The position numbers and the translations under genes are program-made. A stretch of 64,000 nt of DNA. Source: CAWKGC01 sp963849005 (lineage in GTDB: Bacteria; Pseudomonadota; Gammaproteobacteria; Burkholderiales; Usitatibacteraceae). The stretch lies in NCBI GenBank assembly GCA_963849005.1, contig CAWKGC010000007.1, positions 1 to 64,000 on the forward strand, written 5' to 3'. This document shows positions 31,413-42,374 of the stretch, in pieces (the first letter of the stretch is position 1; every line of letters starts with the position of its first letter). The notes under the pieces are model-generated. The model saw only the letters and a program-made list of their open reading frames with translations. It had not been told where the DNA came from and ran no database searches.

Positions 31413-31451
31413 AACGGCCATCCCGGCGCAGACGCCGGGATGGCCGTTTTT
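31413..31451 (+). terminator. Strong intrinsic terminator after FecR gene
   Basis: A perfect 16-bp stem AACGGCCATCCCGGCG with loop CAGA is followed by TTT on the plus strand. It lies 14 bp past the stop at 31398 and 12 bp before the next start, so the polymerase gene may depend on read-through or its own promoter. Confidence 0.85.
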
Positions 31452-31462
31452 GATCCGGCCCC

Positions 31463-32871
31463 ATGCTTGACTGGTTGAACGAGAAGGACGCGCCAACGGT
31501 CGGAAGAGTCCTCTTCTGGGCGTTTCTCGCCATCGTCGCCTGGGCGCCGCTGCCTCTGGGCAGCAACCGCGGTTGGGCGTGGGGCCTGCTCACCGCCGCG
31601 ATCTTCCTGGTTTGCGCCGCGTGGATCATTGCCTGGGCTTGCGACAAGGTCCCGATGCCCGAGCCGCTCGTGCGGGCATGGCCGGTCCTGGCGTTGCTGG
31701 TCGCATGGATCGGCTTCCAGGCGCTCCAGATCGTCCCGCTGCCGCTATCGTGGGTGGCCGCGATCTCGCCCGACGCAGGCGCGGCTTTCGCTGCGGCGCG
31801 CGCCTACAACCCGGAGGGCTACGCCACGCTTTCGGTCGATCCCTACGCCTCGAAGGGCGCGTTGCTGAAGAGCCTCGCCTGGGCCGGGGTGTTCTTCCTC
31901 ACGCTTGCGCTCGCGAGCAGCCGCCGGCGCGTGAAACTGCTTGCCTACGTGATCGTGTTCGCCGCGGTCGCGCAATCGATCTACGCCATCCTGATGCACC
32001 TGGGCGGCGCCACCACCGAGTATTTCGGCGCGGTGATTTTCCATGGCGCGTCGGCGAGCGGCACCTACGTCAACCGCAACCACCTCGCCGGCTTTCTCGA
32101 GATGTCGCTCGCGGTCGGCATCGGCCTGCTGATCGCCAGCCTGCGCGAGACGCGCAGCGGCTCATGGCGCGAGTTCTTTCGCCGCTCGCTGGAACTGGTG
32201 TTCAGTTCCAAGATCCGGCTGCGCCTTGACGCTGTGCATCATGGTGATCGCGCTGGTGACGACGCACTCGCGCATGGGCAACACGGCGTTCTTCGCCAGC
32301 CTCGCTGATCGCGGGCGTGATCGGCCTCGCGCTGTCGCGCCACGCCACGCGCGGCACGGTGGTCCTGCTCGCCAGCCTGATCGTGATCGACCTCTTCATC
32401 GTCGGCAGCTGGTTCGGCGTGGAGAAGCTCGCGGCGCGCATCGAGCAGACCACGGCCCAGGACGTGAAGGAACGCGAGGAGCCCGCCGCCTACGCGATGA
32501 AGCAGATCGAGGACTACGGCTGGGTGGGGTCGGGCATGGGCACGTTCTACGTGGTGTTCCCGCGCTACCGCGCCGAGAACGTCGTGTACTTCTTCGACCA
32601 CGCGCACAACGACTATGTGCAGTTCGCGGCGGAGAGCGGGGTACATCGGCATCGGGATCCTCGGGCTCGTCGTCGCCTTCTCGCTCGCGGCTGCGCTCCT
32701 GGCGCAGGCACGGCGGCGCGACCCGCTGATGCGAGGCATGTCGTTCGCCTCGATCATGGGAGTCGCCGCGATCCTCATCCACTCGACCGTGGACTTCAAC
32801 CTGCAGATCCCGGCGAATGCGCTGCTCTTCATGGTGTTGCTTGCGTTGGGCTGGATTTCCCTCTACCTTGA
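31463..32871 (+). CDS. O-antigen ligase/Wzy-type polymerase membrane protein (frameshifted)
   Basis: About 468 residues if joined. Multiple membrane segments are evident (VLFWAFLAIVAWAPLPLG, LLTAAIFLVCAAWIIAWAC, VFFLTLALASS). The large periplasmic loop carries the O-antigen-ligase (PF04932) landmarks GTYVNRNHLAGFLEMSLAVG and FDHAHNDYVQFAAESG. Frame breaks lie near 32,215, 32,305 and 32,640; the last piece is GIGILGLVVAFSLAAALLAQ. The stop is inferred as the TGA at 32869-32871 that overlaps the epimerase start, because the frame otherwise runs into the epimerase. It is likely the polymerase for the exopolysaccharide, though ligase and polymerase cannot be told apart by sequence alone. Confidence 0.75.
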
Positions 32872-33910
32872 GCGCCGCTCCCCGCCCGAAGAAGAAATCG
32901 AACGTCCTCGTCACCGGCGCCGCCGGATTCATCGGATACCACCTGTGCGAACGCCTGCTCCGCGCGGCGATCGCGTGACCGGCATCGACAACCTCGATCC
33001 CTACTACGACGTGCCGCTCAAGGAGGCGCGGCTCGCGCGCCTGAAGCGCCATGCCGGGTTCAACTTCCTGAAGGCGGACATCGTCGACCGCGACGCGATG
33101 AAGCGCTTCTTCGCCGCGAACCGTTTCGACGCGATCGCCAACCTCGCCGCGCAGGCCGGCGTGCGCTATTCGCTGGAGAACCCGCACGCCTATACCGACA
33201 CCAACGTCACCGGGTTCCTCAACATCCTCGAAGGCGCGCGGCATTCCGGCACCGGGCACCTGGTGTTCGCCTCGTCGAGCTCGGTGTATGGCGCCAACAC
33301 GCGGCTGCCGTTCGAGGAGTCCGACAACGTCGACCATCCGGTCTCGCTTTACGCCGCGACCAAGAAGGCCAACGAACTGATGGCGCATTCCTACGCGCAC
33401 CTGTTCGCGATCCCCACCACGGGCCTGCGCTTCTTCACGGTGTACGGGCCGTGGGGCAGGCCGGACATGGCGCTCTTCATGTTCACGAAGGGCATCCTCG
33501 CGGGCAAGGCAATCCCGGTGTTCAACGAGGGCAACATGGTGCGCGACTTCACCTATGTCGATGACATCGTCGAAGGCGTCGTGCGCGTCATCGACAGGCC
33601 GGCGGCGCCGAATCCCGCCTGGGATGGCGCGGCTCCCGATGCGGCATCGAGCCTCGCCCCTTACCGGCTCTACAACATCGGCAACCACCAGCGGGTCGAA
33701 CTGCTGCGCTACATCCGCGCCATCGAAGCGGCATTGGGCAGGAAGGCCGTGCTGGACCTCCTGCCGATGCAGGCGGGCGACGTGCCGGCGACCGAGGCCG
33801 ACACCTCGGCGCTGCAGGCCGCGACCGGCTTCCAGCCCGCCACCACCGTCGAGGCGGGCGTGAAGCGCTTCGTCGACTGGTATTGCGACTACTACAAGGT
33901 GACGCGCTGA
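32868..33910 (+). CDS. NAD-dependent UDP-sugar 4-epimerase, UDP-glucuronate 4-epimerase type (frameshifted)
   Basis: About 346 residues. The N-terminus is in the frame starting TTG at 32868 (KKKSNVLVTGAAGFIGYHLC), and an indel near 32,960 joins it to DRVTGIDNLDPYYDVPLKEA. Catalytic features are the serine region FASSSSVYGANTRLPF and YxxxK in HPVSLYAATKKANELMAHSY; RFFTVYGPWGRPDMALFMF is typical of the UDP-GlcA/GalA 4-epimerases of capsule loci. The end at 33910 overlaps the next ATG. It supplies UDP-galacturonate or a similar precursor to the exopolysaccharide. Confidence 0.8.
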
Positions 33911-34155
33911 TGGCAATCAAGAGACCCAAGTCCGCCGCCTCGGTCGCGATCCGCCTGTGGATCCTCGCGAGCGTCTTCGTCGTGCCCTTCATCGAGGGCG
34001 GAGAGATCATCGCCTGGCTTGCGCTCGGCGGCGCGATCGCCCTCGTCTGGTGGCGGCTTCCGGAGGACCCGCCGGCCCCGGTCGAGCGGTTGCCCTACCA
34101 GCATCTCTACGAGCACCGCGACGCCTCGGACCAGCCCCCGCCGCCGAAGGGATAA
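33910..34155 (+). CDS. Small inner-membrane protein, unknown function
   Basis: 81 residues with two predicted membrane segments (IRLWILASVFVVPFIEGG and IIAWLALGGAIALVWWRLP) and a Pro-rich cytoplasmic tail (ERLPYQHLYEHRDASDQPPP). The ATG overlaps the epimerase stop (TGATG), so it is the last gene of the polysaccharide unit. I do not recognise the family. Confidence 0.6.
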   Translation: MAIKRPKSAASVAIRLWILASVFVVPFIEGGEIIAWLALGGAIALVWWRLPEDPPAPVERLPYQHLYEHRDASDQPPPPKG

Positions 34156-34164
34156 GGCAGGGGT

Positions 34165-34192
34165 TTGATTTTCCTCGAATTTCCCCTATAAT
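34165..34192 (+). promoter_or_regulatory. Sigma-70 promoter of the rpsF operon
   Basis: The -35 TTGATT (34165-34170) and a perfect -10 TATAAT (34187-34192) are separated by 16 bp. Transcription would start near 34200, leaving a leader of about 120 nt before rpsF. Confidence 0.75.
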
Positions 34193-34249
34193 GGCGGGCT
34201 CGATCGGGCATTGGCCTTTCGCCCGACGCGAGAAAGAAGTTACTTCCTT

Positions 34250-34299
34250 GCCTCACCGGTGCAGGACGCGCAGGGGTTGCACGACCCCTTCCGGGAGGC
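34250..34299 (+). promoter_or_regulatory. S6:S18-type ribosomal-protein leader RNA
   Basis: In the rpsF leader, GCCTC-A-CCGG (34250-34259) pairs with CCGG-GAGGC (34291-34299), with an inner hairpin GGGGT/ACCCC (34273-34277 with 34284-34288) and an asymmetric internal loop. This overall shape and position match the autoregulatory leader bound by the S6:S18 complex in many bacteria. I did not score it against a covariance model. Confidence 0.5.
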
Positions 34300-34320
34300 T
34301 TTAACCCACAAGGAGATTTC

Positions 34321-34748
34321 ATGCGCCATTACGAGATCGTATTCATCGTGCACCCCGACCAGAGCGAGCAAGTGCCCGCGATGATCGAACGCTACCGCGG
34401 CATGGTACTCACGGGCGGCGGCAAGGTGCATCGCATCGAGGATTGGGGCCGGCGCCAGCTGGCGTACCCGATCGCGAAGGTGTTCAAGGCCCATTACGTG
34501 CTGATGAACATCGAGACCGGCCGACCACCCTTTCCGAGCTCGAGCACGCGTTCAAGTTCAACGACGCGGTGCTGCGCCATTTGACGGTGCTGATGACCGA
34601 GGCGGCCACCGGCCCTTCTCCGATGATGAAGGAAGAGAAGAGCAAGTCGGTTTCCGCGCCGGGAGAAGAGGCGAAGGAAGGCGACAAGCCGGTGCCGGCG
34701 GCGCGCGAGAGCGAGCCTGCCGTGGTTGCCGCGCCGGCCAGCGCCTGA
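34321..34748 (+). CDS. rpsF: 30S ribosomal protein S6 (frameshifted)
   Basis: About 142 residues. MRHYEIVFIVHPDQSEQVPA, GGGKVHRIEDWGRRQLAYPI and KAHYVLMNIE are standard S6 sequence. A frame break near 34,520 is followed in the next frame by LSELEHAFKFNDAVLRHLTV. The C-terminal extension is rich in Glu, Lys and Ala (EEKSKSVSAPGEEAKEGDKP). S6 with S18 binds the central domain of 16S rRNA. An essential gene broken by one base argues for sequence error. AAGGAG lies 8 bp upstream of the start. Confidence 0.9.
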
Positions 34749-34758
34749 CGACGGGAGA

Positions 34759-35066
34759 GTGCGGACCAACACGGTGGCGATCGACGGCATCGTCGTCGCG
34801 CCCGGGGCCCTCAGGCACACGCCGGCCGGAATTGCCGCTTTCGACTTCAGGCTCAGGCACGAGTCGCAGCAGGAAGAGGCGGGAAGGCCGAGGCGGGTGG
34901 CGGTGGAAATCCCGGCGGTCGGTTTCGGCGAGGTGGCCAGCCGCTTGTCGCGACTCGAGGCCGGCGCCGCGATCGGGGCAACGGGTTTCTCGCGGCGAAG
35001 AGCGTCACGCACACCCAGCCGGTCCTGCACATCAACGAATTCAATCTGATCGATACGACGAGGTAA
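34759..35066 (+). CDS. priB: Primosomal replication protein N (frameshifted)
   Basis: About 102 residues, an OB-fold single-stranded-DNA-binding protein of the replication restart primosome. RTNTVAIDGIVVAPGALRHT, GIAAFDFRLRHESQQEEAG and VGFGEVASRLSRLEAG fit PriB; after an indel near 34,975 the end reads LAAKSVTHTQPVLHINEFNL and stops at 35066. The GTG start at 34759 is preceded by GGGAG. Its location between rpsF and rpsR is the classical place for priB. Confidence 0.85.
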
Positions 35067-35072
35067 TACGAA

Positions 35073-35366
35073 ATGCCAAGACCCTCCCCCCGCGGCCGCG
35101 GCCGCAACGCCAAGAACGGCAAGGACGGCAAGAAGCCGCAGAACCGCGGCCTGTTCCGCCGCCGCAAGTTCTGCAAGTTCACCGTTGAAGGCATCAAGGA
35201 AGTCGACTACAAGGACATCGCGATCCTGAAGGACTTCATCAACGAGAACGGCAAGATCATCCCGGCGCGCATCACCGGGACCAAGGCCCGCTACCAGCGC
35301 CAGCTGGGCGTGGCCATCAAGCGCGCCCGCTTCCTCGCGCTGATCCACTACACCGACCTGCACTGA
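35073..35366 (+). CDS. rpsR: 30S ribosomal protein S18
   Basis: 97 residues, intact. A basic N-terminal extension (RPSPRGRGRNAKNGKDGKKP) precedes the S18 core: FRRRKFCKFTVEGIKEVDYK, LKDFINENGKIIPARITGTK and YQRQLGVAIKRARFLALIHY. S18 is the partner of S6 in the 30S subunit. It lies 6 bp after priB and 10 bp before rplI in the conserved operon. Confidence 0.95.
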   Translation: MPRPSPRGRGRNAKNGKDGKKPQNRGLFRRRKFCKFTVEGIKEVDYKDIAILKDFINENGKIIPARITGTKARYQRQLGVAIKRARFLALIHYTDLH

Positions 35367-35376
35367 GGAGACAGCC

Positions 35377-35834
35377 ATGCAAGTGATCCTCATGGAACAG
35401 GTGGTCAACCTCGGCGCCCTGGGCGACGTGGTCAAGGTGAAGGACGGGTTCGCGCGCAATTTCCTGATCCCGCAGGGCAAGGCCAAGCGCGCGACCTCGG
35501 CGAACCTGAAGGAATTCGAGGTGCGCCGCGGCGGAACTGGAAGCGAAGGCGGCGAAGCTCGCCACCGCCGGCGACCGAGCGCCAGGCGAAGCTCGAGGGC
35601 ATGAAGGTCGCGATCACCCGCAAGGCGGGCGTCGACGGCAGGCTGTTCGGCTCGGTCACCAACGCCGACATCTCGGAGGCGCTCAAGCTGCAGGGCCTCG
35701 AAGTGCCGAAGCTGGAGATCCGCATGCCGACGGGGCCGCTGAAGCAGGTCGGCGAATTCCCGGTCACGCTGCAGCTGCACCACGACATCCTCGCGCACAT
35801 CACCGTCGCGGTGATCGGCGAAGTCGTCGCCTGA
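35377..35834 (+). CDS. rplI: 50S ribosomal protein L9 (frameshifted)
   Basis: About 152 residues. The N-domain signature is MQVILMEQVVNLGALGDVVK followed by GFARNFLIPQGKAKRATSAN. A break in the connecting helix near 35,530-35,580 is followed by the C-domain KVAITRKAGVDGRLFGSVTN and LEVPKLEIRMPTGPLKQVGE. L9 binds 23S rRNA at the L1 stalk base. It is the last gene before an intrinsic terminator. Confidence 0.93.
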
Positions 35835-35854
35835 CCGTTGCGTTCCGGAATCGC

Positions 35855-35884
35855 GAAAGGGGCGCCAGTCGGCGCCCCTTTCAA
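35855..35884 (+). terminator. Intrinsic terminator of the rpsF-rplI operon
   Basis: The stem GAAAGGGGCGCC with loop AGTC and GGCGCCCCTTTC lies about 20 bp past the rplI stop; its 3' arm supplies a short T-run. Confidence 0.85.
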
Positions 35885-35897
35885 TTGGGGTTCAATC

Positions 35898-36019
35898 GGG
35901 GTCAGAAGAAATAATGGGGTCAGAGTACTTTCCGGACGCCGAGGATCGCTGCGCGATCCGGCCGGAAATGTACTCTGCCCCATTATTTCGCTCTGCGTCC
36001 GGAAATGTACTCTGACCCC
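35898..36019. repeat. Compound REP-like array (GGGGTCAGA family)
   Basis: Two forward boxes (35898-35906 and 35916-35925) and two reverse boxes (around 35971-35981, as TACTCTGCCCC, and 36007-36019, as TACTCTGACCCC) surround a hairpin. The segment AATGGGGTCAGAGTAC...TCCGG at 35913-35934 pairs with 35961-35985. The stem sequence differs from the copies at 13.6, 16.7 and 56.2 kb, but the outer GGGGTCAGA/TCTGACCCC is the same. It fills the rplI-dnaB gap. Confidence 0.8.
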
Positions 36020-36056
36020 ATTTGCAATTGACTTGCGCGCCGAGCTTAGCCACAGG

Positions 36057-36087
36057 ATATCCACAGACTTATCCGTTGTTATCCCCT
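36057..36087 (+). promoter_or_regulatory. Cluster of DnaA-box-like sequences upstream of dnaB
   Basis: Three 9-mers resembling the DnaA box TTATCCACA occur in 31 bp: ATATCCACA (36057-36065), TTATCCGTT (36069-36077) and TTATCCCCT (36079-36087). None is perfect. DnaA control of dnaB is possible but unproven. Confidence 0.35.
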
Positions 36088-36149
36088 GAACCGGATGAAA
36101 CAATGCGCTGGCTCATCCTGCGCGCCACAGACCAGAACATAATCGCGCC

Positions 36150-37545
36150 ATGGCTTCCCTCCCGACTCCCATCAATCGCTCCGGACCCGATGCCGACATC
36201 GAGTCCCTGCGCCTGCCTCCGCACTCGATCGAGGCGGAGCAGAGCGTGCTGGGGGGGCTGCTGCTCAACAACGCGGCGCTGGACCGCGTCAGCGACGTGG
36301 TCTCCGAGGGGGATTTCTACCGCGCAGGACCATCGCACGCTCTACAGGGTGATCACAGGCCTCATCAACGAGAACCGCCCGGCCGACGTGCTGACGACGG
36401 TGGAGGCGCTGAAGATGGCCGGGCAGCTGAACGAGGTCGGCGGGCTCGCCTACCTGCACCAGCTCGCCGCGTACACGCCGAGCGCGGCCAACATCCGCCG
36501 CTACGCGGAGATCGTCCGCGAGCGCGCGATCATGAGGAAGCTGGCCGAGGTCGGCACCCAGATCGCCGACAGCGCGTACTCGCCGAAAGGGCGCGAGGCC
36601 AAGGCGCTGCTCGACGATGCCGAGAAGGAAATCCTCGCGATAGGCGAATCCGGCGGCCGCTCGAGCAAGAGCTTCGCCAAGATGGAAGACCTGCTCTCCG
36701 AGGTGATGAACCGCTTGGACGAACTGCACAAGAACCCCAGCTCGGTGACGGGCATTGCCACCGGGTACGTGGACCTGGACGAGATGACCGCCGGGTTGCA
36801 GCCCGGCGACCTCGTGATCGTGGCCGGCCGCCCGTCGATGGGCAAGACCAGCCTCGCGCTCAATTTTGTCGAGAACGTGGCGCTGGAGCTCGGGCTTCCC
36901 GTGCTGGTGTTCTCGATGGAAATGGGCGGCACGCAGCTGGGCACGCGCATGCTGGGGTCGCTGGGCAAGGTGGACGCGCACAAGCTGCGCACCGGCAGGC
37001 TGGAGCCGCAGGACTGGGACCGGCTCGGCGTGGCGCTCGGCAGGCTCAACGAGGCGCAGATCCTGATCGACGAGACCGCGGCGTTGAACTCGCTGGAACT
37101 GCGCTCGCGGGCGCGGCGCATGTGGCGCGAGTACGGCGGGCTGGGCCTGATCGTCGTCGACTACATCCAGCTCATGTCGGCGAGCGAGGGCGGCAACGAG
37201 AACCGCGCCACCGAGATCAGCGAAATCTCGCGGGGACTCAAGGCGATGGCCAAGGAACTGCAGGTGCCGGTGGTCGCGCTTTCCCAGTTGAACCGCTCGC
37301 TCGAGCAGCGGCCGAACAAGCGGCCCGTGATGTCGGACCTGCGCGAATCGGGCGCGATCGAGCAGGACGCCGACGTGATCCTCTTCATCTACCGCGACGA
37401 GGTCTACAACGAGGACTCGCCGGACAAGGGCCTGGCCGAGATCATCATCGCCAAGCAGCGCAACGGCCCGACCGGCACGGTGAAGCTCACTTTCCTGGGC
37501 AAGCACACGCGCTTCGAGAGCTACTCCGGTGGCTCCGGGTACTGA
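36150..37545 (+). CDS. dnaB: Replicative DNA helicase DnaB (frameshifted once)
   Basis: About 465 residues. The N-terminal domain begins LRLPPHSIEAEQSVLGGLLL. One extra base near 36,325 breaks the frame inside the motif FYRADHRTLYR, after which the rest is open to 37545. The RecA-like domain has Walker A AGRPSMGKTSLALNF, Walker B GLIVVDYIQLMSASEG, the conserved ALSQLNRSLEQRPNKRP and the C-terminal GTVKLTFLGKHTRFESY. It unwinds the fork as a hexamer. The order with rplI upstream and alr-radA downstream is typical. Confidence 0.95.
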
Positions 37546-37557
37546 TTGCCTGCGCAA

Positions 37558-37618
37558 GGCGAACGAGGGCAAGAGCGGGCTGCGATGAAGCGCTTGCCGG
37601 CCCTTGCCCTCGTTCGCC
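37558..37618. repeat. Inverted repeat between dnaB and alr
   Basis: The 16-bp arms GGCGAACGAGGGCAAG (37558-37573) and their exact complement (37603-37618) flank a 29-nt centre. No T-run follows, so it is not a standard intrinsic terminator; it may still form a strong hairpin just before the alr ribosome-binding site. Confidence 0.75.
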
Positions 37619-37631
37619 CGGGCTAGCGAGC

Positions 37632-38707
37632 ATGTCCCGGCCGATCCGCGCCACCATCCATCCCGCAGCGCTGGCGCACAACTATGCGCTGGCGAAACGC
37701 GCGGCGCCGAAGTCGCTTGCCTACGCGGTCATCAAGGCCAACGGCTACGGCCACGGGGCGTGGCGCGTTGCCATGGCGCTTGCCGCGGCGGATGGCTTCG
37801 CCACGCTCGAACTCGAAAGCGCCGTGCAGTTGCGCGAGTCGGGCGTCCGGGCCCCCATTCTCCTGCTCGAGGGCGTGTTCTCGGATGCGGAGCTTCGCGA
37901 GGCGTCGGCGCGCGACCTTGCAATCGTGGTCCACGACGAAGCGCACCTGCGCCGGCTGGAAGCGGCGCCACTCGGCGCGCCCGTCGATGTTTTCGCTCAA
38001 GATCAACACCGGCATGAACCGGCTCGGTTTTCCGGTGCGGCGCGGCGCGCGCCGCCGCCGAACGCCTGAAGGCGATGAAGAACGTGCGCTCGCTCACGCT
38101 GATGACGCATTTCGCCACTGCCGACGGCGCGCCCGGCGTCGCGGAGCAATGGCGCGCTTCGCTGCCGCGACCGGCGGCCTGGAGGAACGGACGAGCCTCG
38201 CCAACTCGGCCGCGATCCTGCGCTACCCCGGAACGCACGGCGACTGGGTGCGCCCCGGCATCATGCTCTACGGCGCCTCGCCGTTTGCCGATACCACCGG
38301 CGGCTCGCTCGGCCTGCAGGCCGGCCATGACGCTCGCCAGCGAGATCATCGCGATGCAGGCAGCTCGGGCCCGGCGAGACGCGTGGGCTATGGCGGCACG
38401 TTCCGCGCCGAGCAAGCCGATGCGCATCGGCGTGGTCGCCTGCGGCTATGCCGACGGCTATCCGCGCCATGCGCCGACCGGCACGCCGGTCATGGTCGAC
38501 GGCGTGCGCACGCGCACCGTCGGACGCGTGTCGATGGACATGCTCATGCGTGGACCTCGACGCGGTCCCGCAGGCGCGCGTCGGCTCGCCGGTGGAACTG
38601 TGGGGCGCGGCATCTGCCGATCGACGAAGTGGCGCGTGCCGCCGGCACGGTCGGCTACGAACTCATGTGCGCGCTGGCGCCGCGCGTGCCGGTCGTCGGA
38701 GGACTGA
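37632..38707 (+). CDS. alr: Alanine racemase (multiple frameshifts)
   Basis: About 357 residues if joined. The PLP-lysine motif is AYAVIKANGYGHGAWRVAMA near the N-terminus; LKINTGMNRLGFPV, THFATADG, LANSAAILRYPGTHGDWVRP and the C-terminal catalytic-tyrosine region VVACGYADGYPRHAPTGTPV follow in different frames. At least five breaks are visible (near 37,992, 38,045, 38,140, 38,325 and 38,548-38,610); several are single inserted bases (for example TTCGCTC for TTCCTC at 37,992). It interconverts L- and D-alanine for peptidoglycan. The density of breaks is the highest in the core block, yet domain order and length are normal. Confidence 0.85.
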
Positions 38708-38710
38708 AGC

Positions 38711-40081
<1,371 letters not shown>

Positions 40082-40150
40082 GCCTTGCTTTGTCCGCCGT
40101 CCGAGGACGGCAGCCTGGGAAGGCCAGCTGCGCGGCGCTCGCGCGAAGGA

Positions 40151-41489
40151 CTACCTGGCGAGGAGCGCGACGACGAGGGCGATCGCGATGAGGGAAAGCA
40201 CGGCGATCGCGACCATCGGCAGCGTATTCGACGCCGGTTCCGGGAAGGGCGCGATCGGCGGCCGACGTGGCCTGCTTGCTTGCCGCGGTGGGCGTGTTGG
40301 GCACGGTCGCCTCGCCGGTCGCGGGCGCCGGCTTCGCTGCGGAAGGCTTTGCCACGGCGGGCGCCGGCTGGGCAGTGGGCTGCGCCTCGACCTTGCCCTT
40401 GTAGGCGCGCATCTTCTGCGTCGCGGTGATGTATTCCTTGAACTCGTCGGTCTGGTTGGTCATCGATGCGAGGCGCAGCGTGGCATCGAAGTTGTCGAAC
40501 TGTTTCGAAAGCTGCAGCGGCTTGGCGGGTTCCTCTTCCTTCTGCCCGGACTTTTCGGTCGCCGCGTTGCCCATCGGAAGCGTCGCCGTGTCGACATCGG
40601 CAGCAGAGGCCGGGCGCGAAGGCGCGGCAGGGTTGGCAATGCGCGGCGCGGGCGAAGCCACGCCCGATTCCATCTGGCGGCGGCATTCGCGCAGGTCGTC
40701 GCCGAATTCCTTCGCGGTCTGGTAGCGGTCGTCGACGGTCTTGGCCAGCGCCTTGGCCACGATCAGGTCGAGCATCGGCGGCACCTGCCGGTTGTGCGAC
40801 GAGGGCGGCGGCGGCTGGGTATTCACCGTCGAGAACATGATCGCGTTGACGTTGTCGCCGTCGAAGGGCGCGATGTTCGTCAGCGCCTCGTAGAGCACCA
40901 CGCCCAGCGAGAAGATGTCGCTGCGCGAATCGATCGACTTGCCGATCACCTGCTCGGGCGACATGTAGCGCGGGGAGCCGAGGATGAGGCCGGTCATGGT
41001 CTTCACGGCGGCGTTGGGCAGGCGCGCGATGCCGAAGTCGGTGATCTTCGCGAGCCCCCCCTTGAGCACCATGATGTTCGACGGCTTCACGTCGCGGTGC
41101 ACGATGTCCTGGCTGTGCGCGAAGGCGAGGCCGTCGGCGACCTGCGCGATGGTATGGATGGTCTCGGCGACCGGCAGCAACTGGCCGGTGGCGATGAGGT
41201 CCTTGAGTTCCTTGCCCTCGAGGAATTCCATCGCCATGTAGGCGCAGGTGTCGGTCTTGCCGACGTCGTAGATGGTGACGATGTTGGGGTGGTTCAGGCG
41301 CCCCGCGGCCTTGATCTCCTGCTGGAAGCGCAGCTCGTACTCCTCGAGCTCCTGGCGCGACAAGTTGAGGTTGATGGTCTTGATCGCCACCGTGCGGTCG
41401 ATGATCGGATCGACGGCCTTGTACACGACGCCCATGGCGCCCTGGCCGAGTTCACCGGTGATCTTGTAGCGCCCCAGTCCGGAAATCAT
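40151..41489 (-). CDS. Membrane-anchored Ser/Thr protein kinase (frameshifted at 3' end)
   Basis: About 446 residues. The Hanks-type kinase domain (residues 1-270) has the G-loop TGELGQGAMGVVYKAVDP, catalytic Lys in TVAIKTINLN, HRD in DIVHRDVKPSNIMVLKGG, DFG in AKITDFGIARLPNAAVKTMT and the APE-region PRYMSPEQVIG. A low-complexity Pro/Ala linker follows. A frame break near 40,255 hides a C-terminal membrane segment that the next frame shows as PMVAIAVLSLIAIALVVALL, ending at 40151. It is the third gene of a cassette with a TPR-like lipoprotein and a cyclase-domain protein upstream. Its targets are unknown. Confidence 0.85.
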
Positions 41490-41531
41490 GGTTTTATGTT
41501 TTGACCGCTGTGTTGCCTGGATGCCCGACCG

Positions 41532-42374
41532 TCACGGCTTCTTTGCCGGCGCCGGTGCCGCGGGTGGTTTTTCCCTGGCCGACTTGGCCTGCGCTTCGCG
41601 GGCCGCCTTTTCCTGGGCCTGTTTCCATTGCGCCTTGGCCTGCGCGAACGTCCTGCCCCACGAAGGGTGGCCGGACTCGGCCGGCGCCAGGTCGAACGCA
41701 GGATCGATATCGAATATCCGCGTGAAATCCGCGCGGCACTGGGTGATCTTGTTGGCGAGGCAAGCGCAGAAGGCCGTGAACTTTAGCGATTTCACCTGGT
41801 CGGGCTTGTCCTTCAGGCCTTCCTTGCTCGCCTCCTGGAAGAGCCTTGCCGCCGCGTCGTAATCGCCGGCGTCGTATTTCTTCATCCCGTCGGCGAGCAA
41901 CTGCTCGGCCTTGGCGAGCGGCGGCGCGTTCTTCGCCGCGAGCGCCGCGCGCTGTTCTTCCAGCTGCGCCTTGACGCTGCGAAACACGGGCCCCCAGTTC
42001 GGGTGTCCCGCTTCCGCCGGGGTCAGGTCGAATGCGGGGTCGATCTCTAGCGCGCGCCGGAATTCATCGCGGCACTGCGCCTCCTTGTTCGAAACGCAGG
42101 CGATGAAGGCGAGGTACTTGCGGGCGGTGGACTGTTCGCTCCTGGAGAGCAGCCCGTGCTCGAGCGCCCCGTTGAAGCTCTTCACGGCGTTGTCGTACTC
42201 GCCCGCTTCATACTGCTTCTGCCCCGCAGCCAGCTGCTCCCTGGCGCGGTCGCGCAGCATCTGCTCCGTGATCGCCGGCGGCTCCGGCTTCTTCACCGGC
42301 GCGGGCACGGCGCATGCGGACACGAACACGGCGACGAGCGCCAGCAGGAGGATTGCGCGGGGCGTGGCGATCAT
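41532..42374 (-). CDS. Lipoprotein with two copies of an internal TPR-like module
   Basis: 280 residues. The signal peptide has a lipobox (LLALVAVFVSAC), so the mature protein is likely anchored through Cys21. The body contains the same module of about 90 residues twice: first GEYDNAVKSFNGALEHGLLS...EIDPAFDLTPAEAGHPNWGP, then GDYDAAARLFQEASKEGLKD...DIDPAFDLAPAESGHPSWGR. The tail is a Lys/Ala/Pro-rich coil. The start overlaps the stop of the cyclase-domain gene (ATGA). I know of no assigned function; the context suggests a periplasmic sensor or scaffold partner of the kinase. Confidence 0.75.
   Translation of the reverse strand: MIATPRAILLLALVAVFVSACAVPAPVKKPEPPAITEQMLRDRAREQLAAGQKQYEAGEYDNAVKSFNGALEHGLLSRSEQSTARKYLAFIACVSNKEAQCRDEFRRALEIDPAFDLTPAEAGHPNWGPVFRSVKAQLEEQRAALAAKNAPPLAKAEQLLADGMKKYDAGDYDAAARLFQEASKEGLKDKPDQVKSLKFTAFCACLANKITQCRADFTRIFDIDPAFDLAPAESGHPSWGRTFAQAKAQWKQAQEKAAREAQAKSAREKPPAAPAPAKKP

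Noticed and set aside
37558..37618. Intrinsic terminator after dnaB
   Set aside because: The 16-bp stem is real but the loop is 29 nt and no T-run follows; it was listed as an inverted repeat only.
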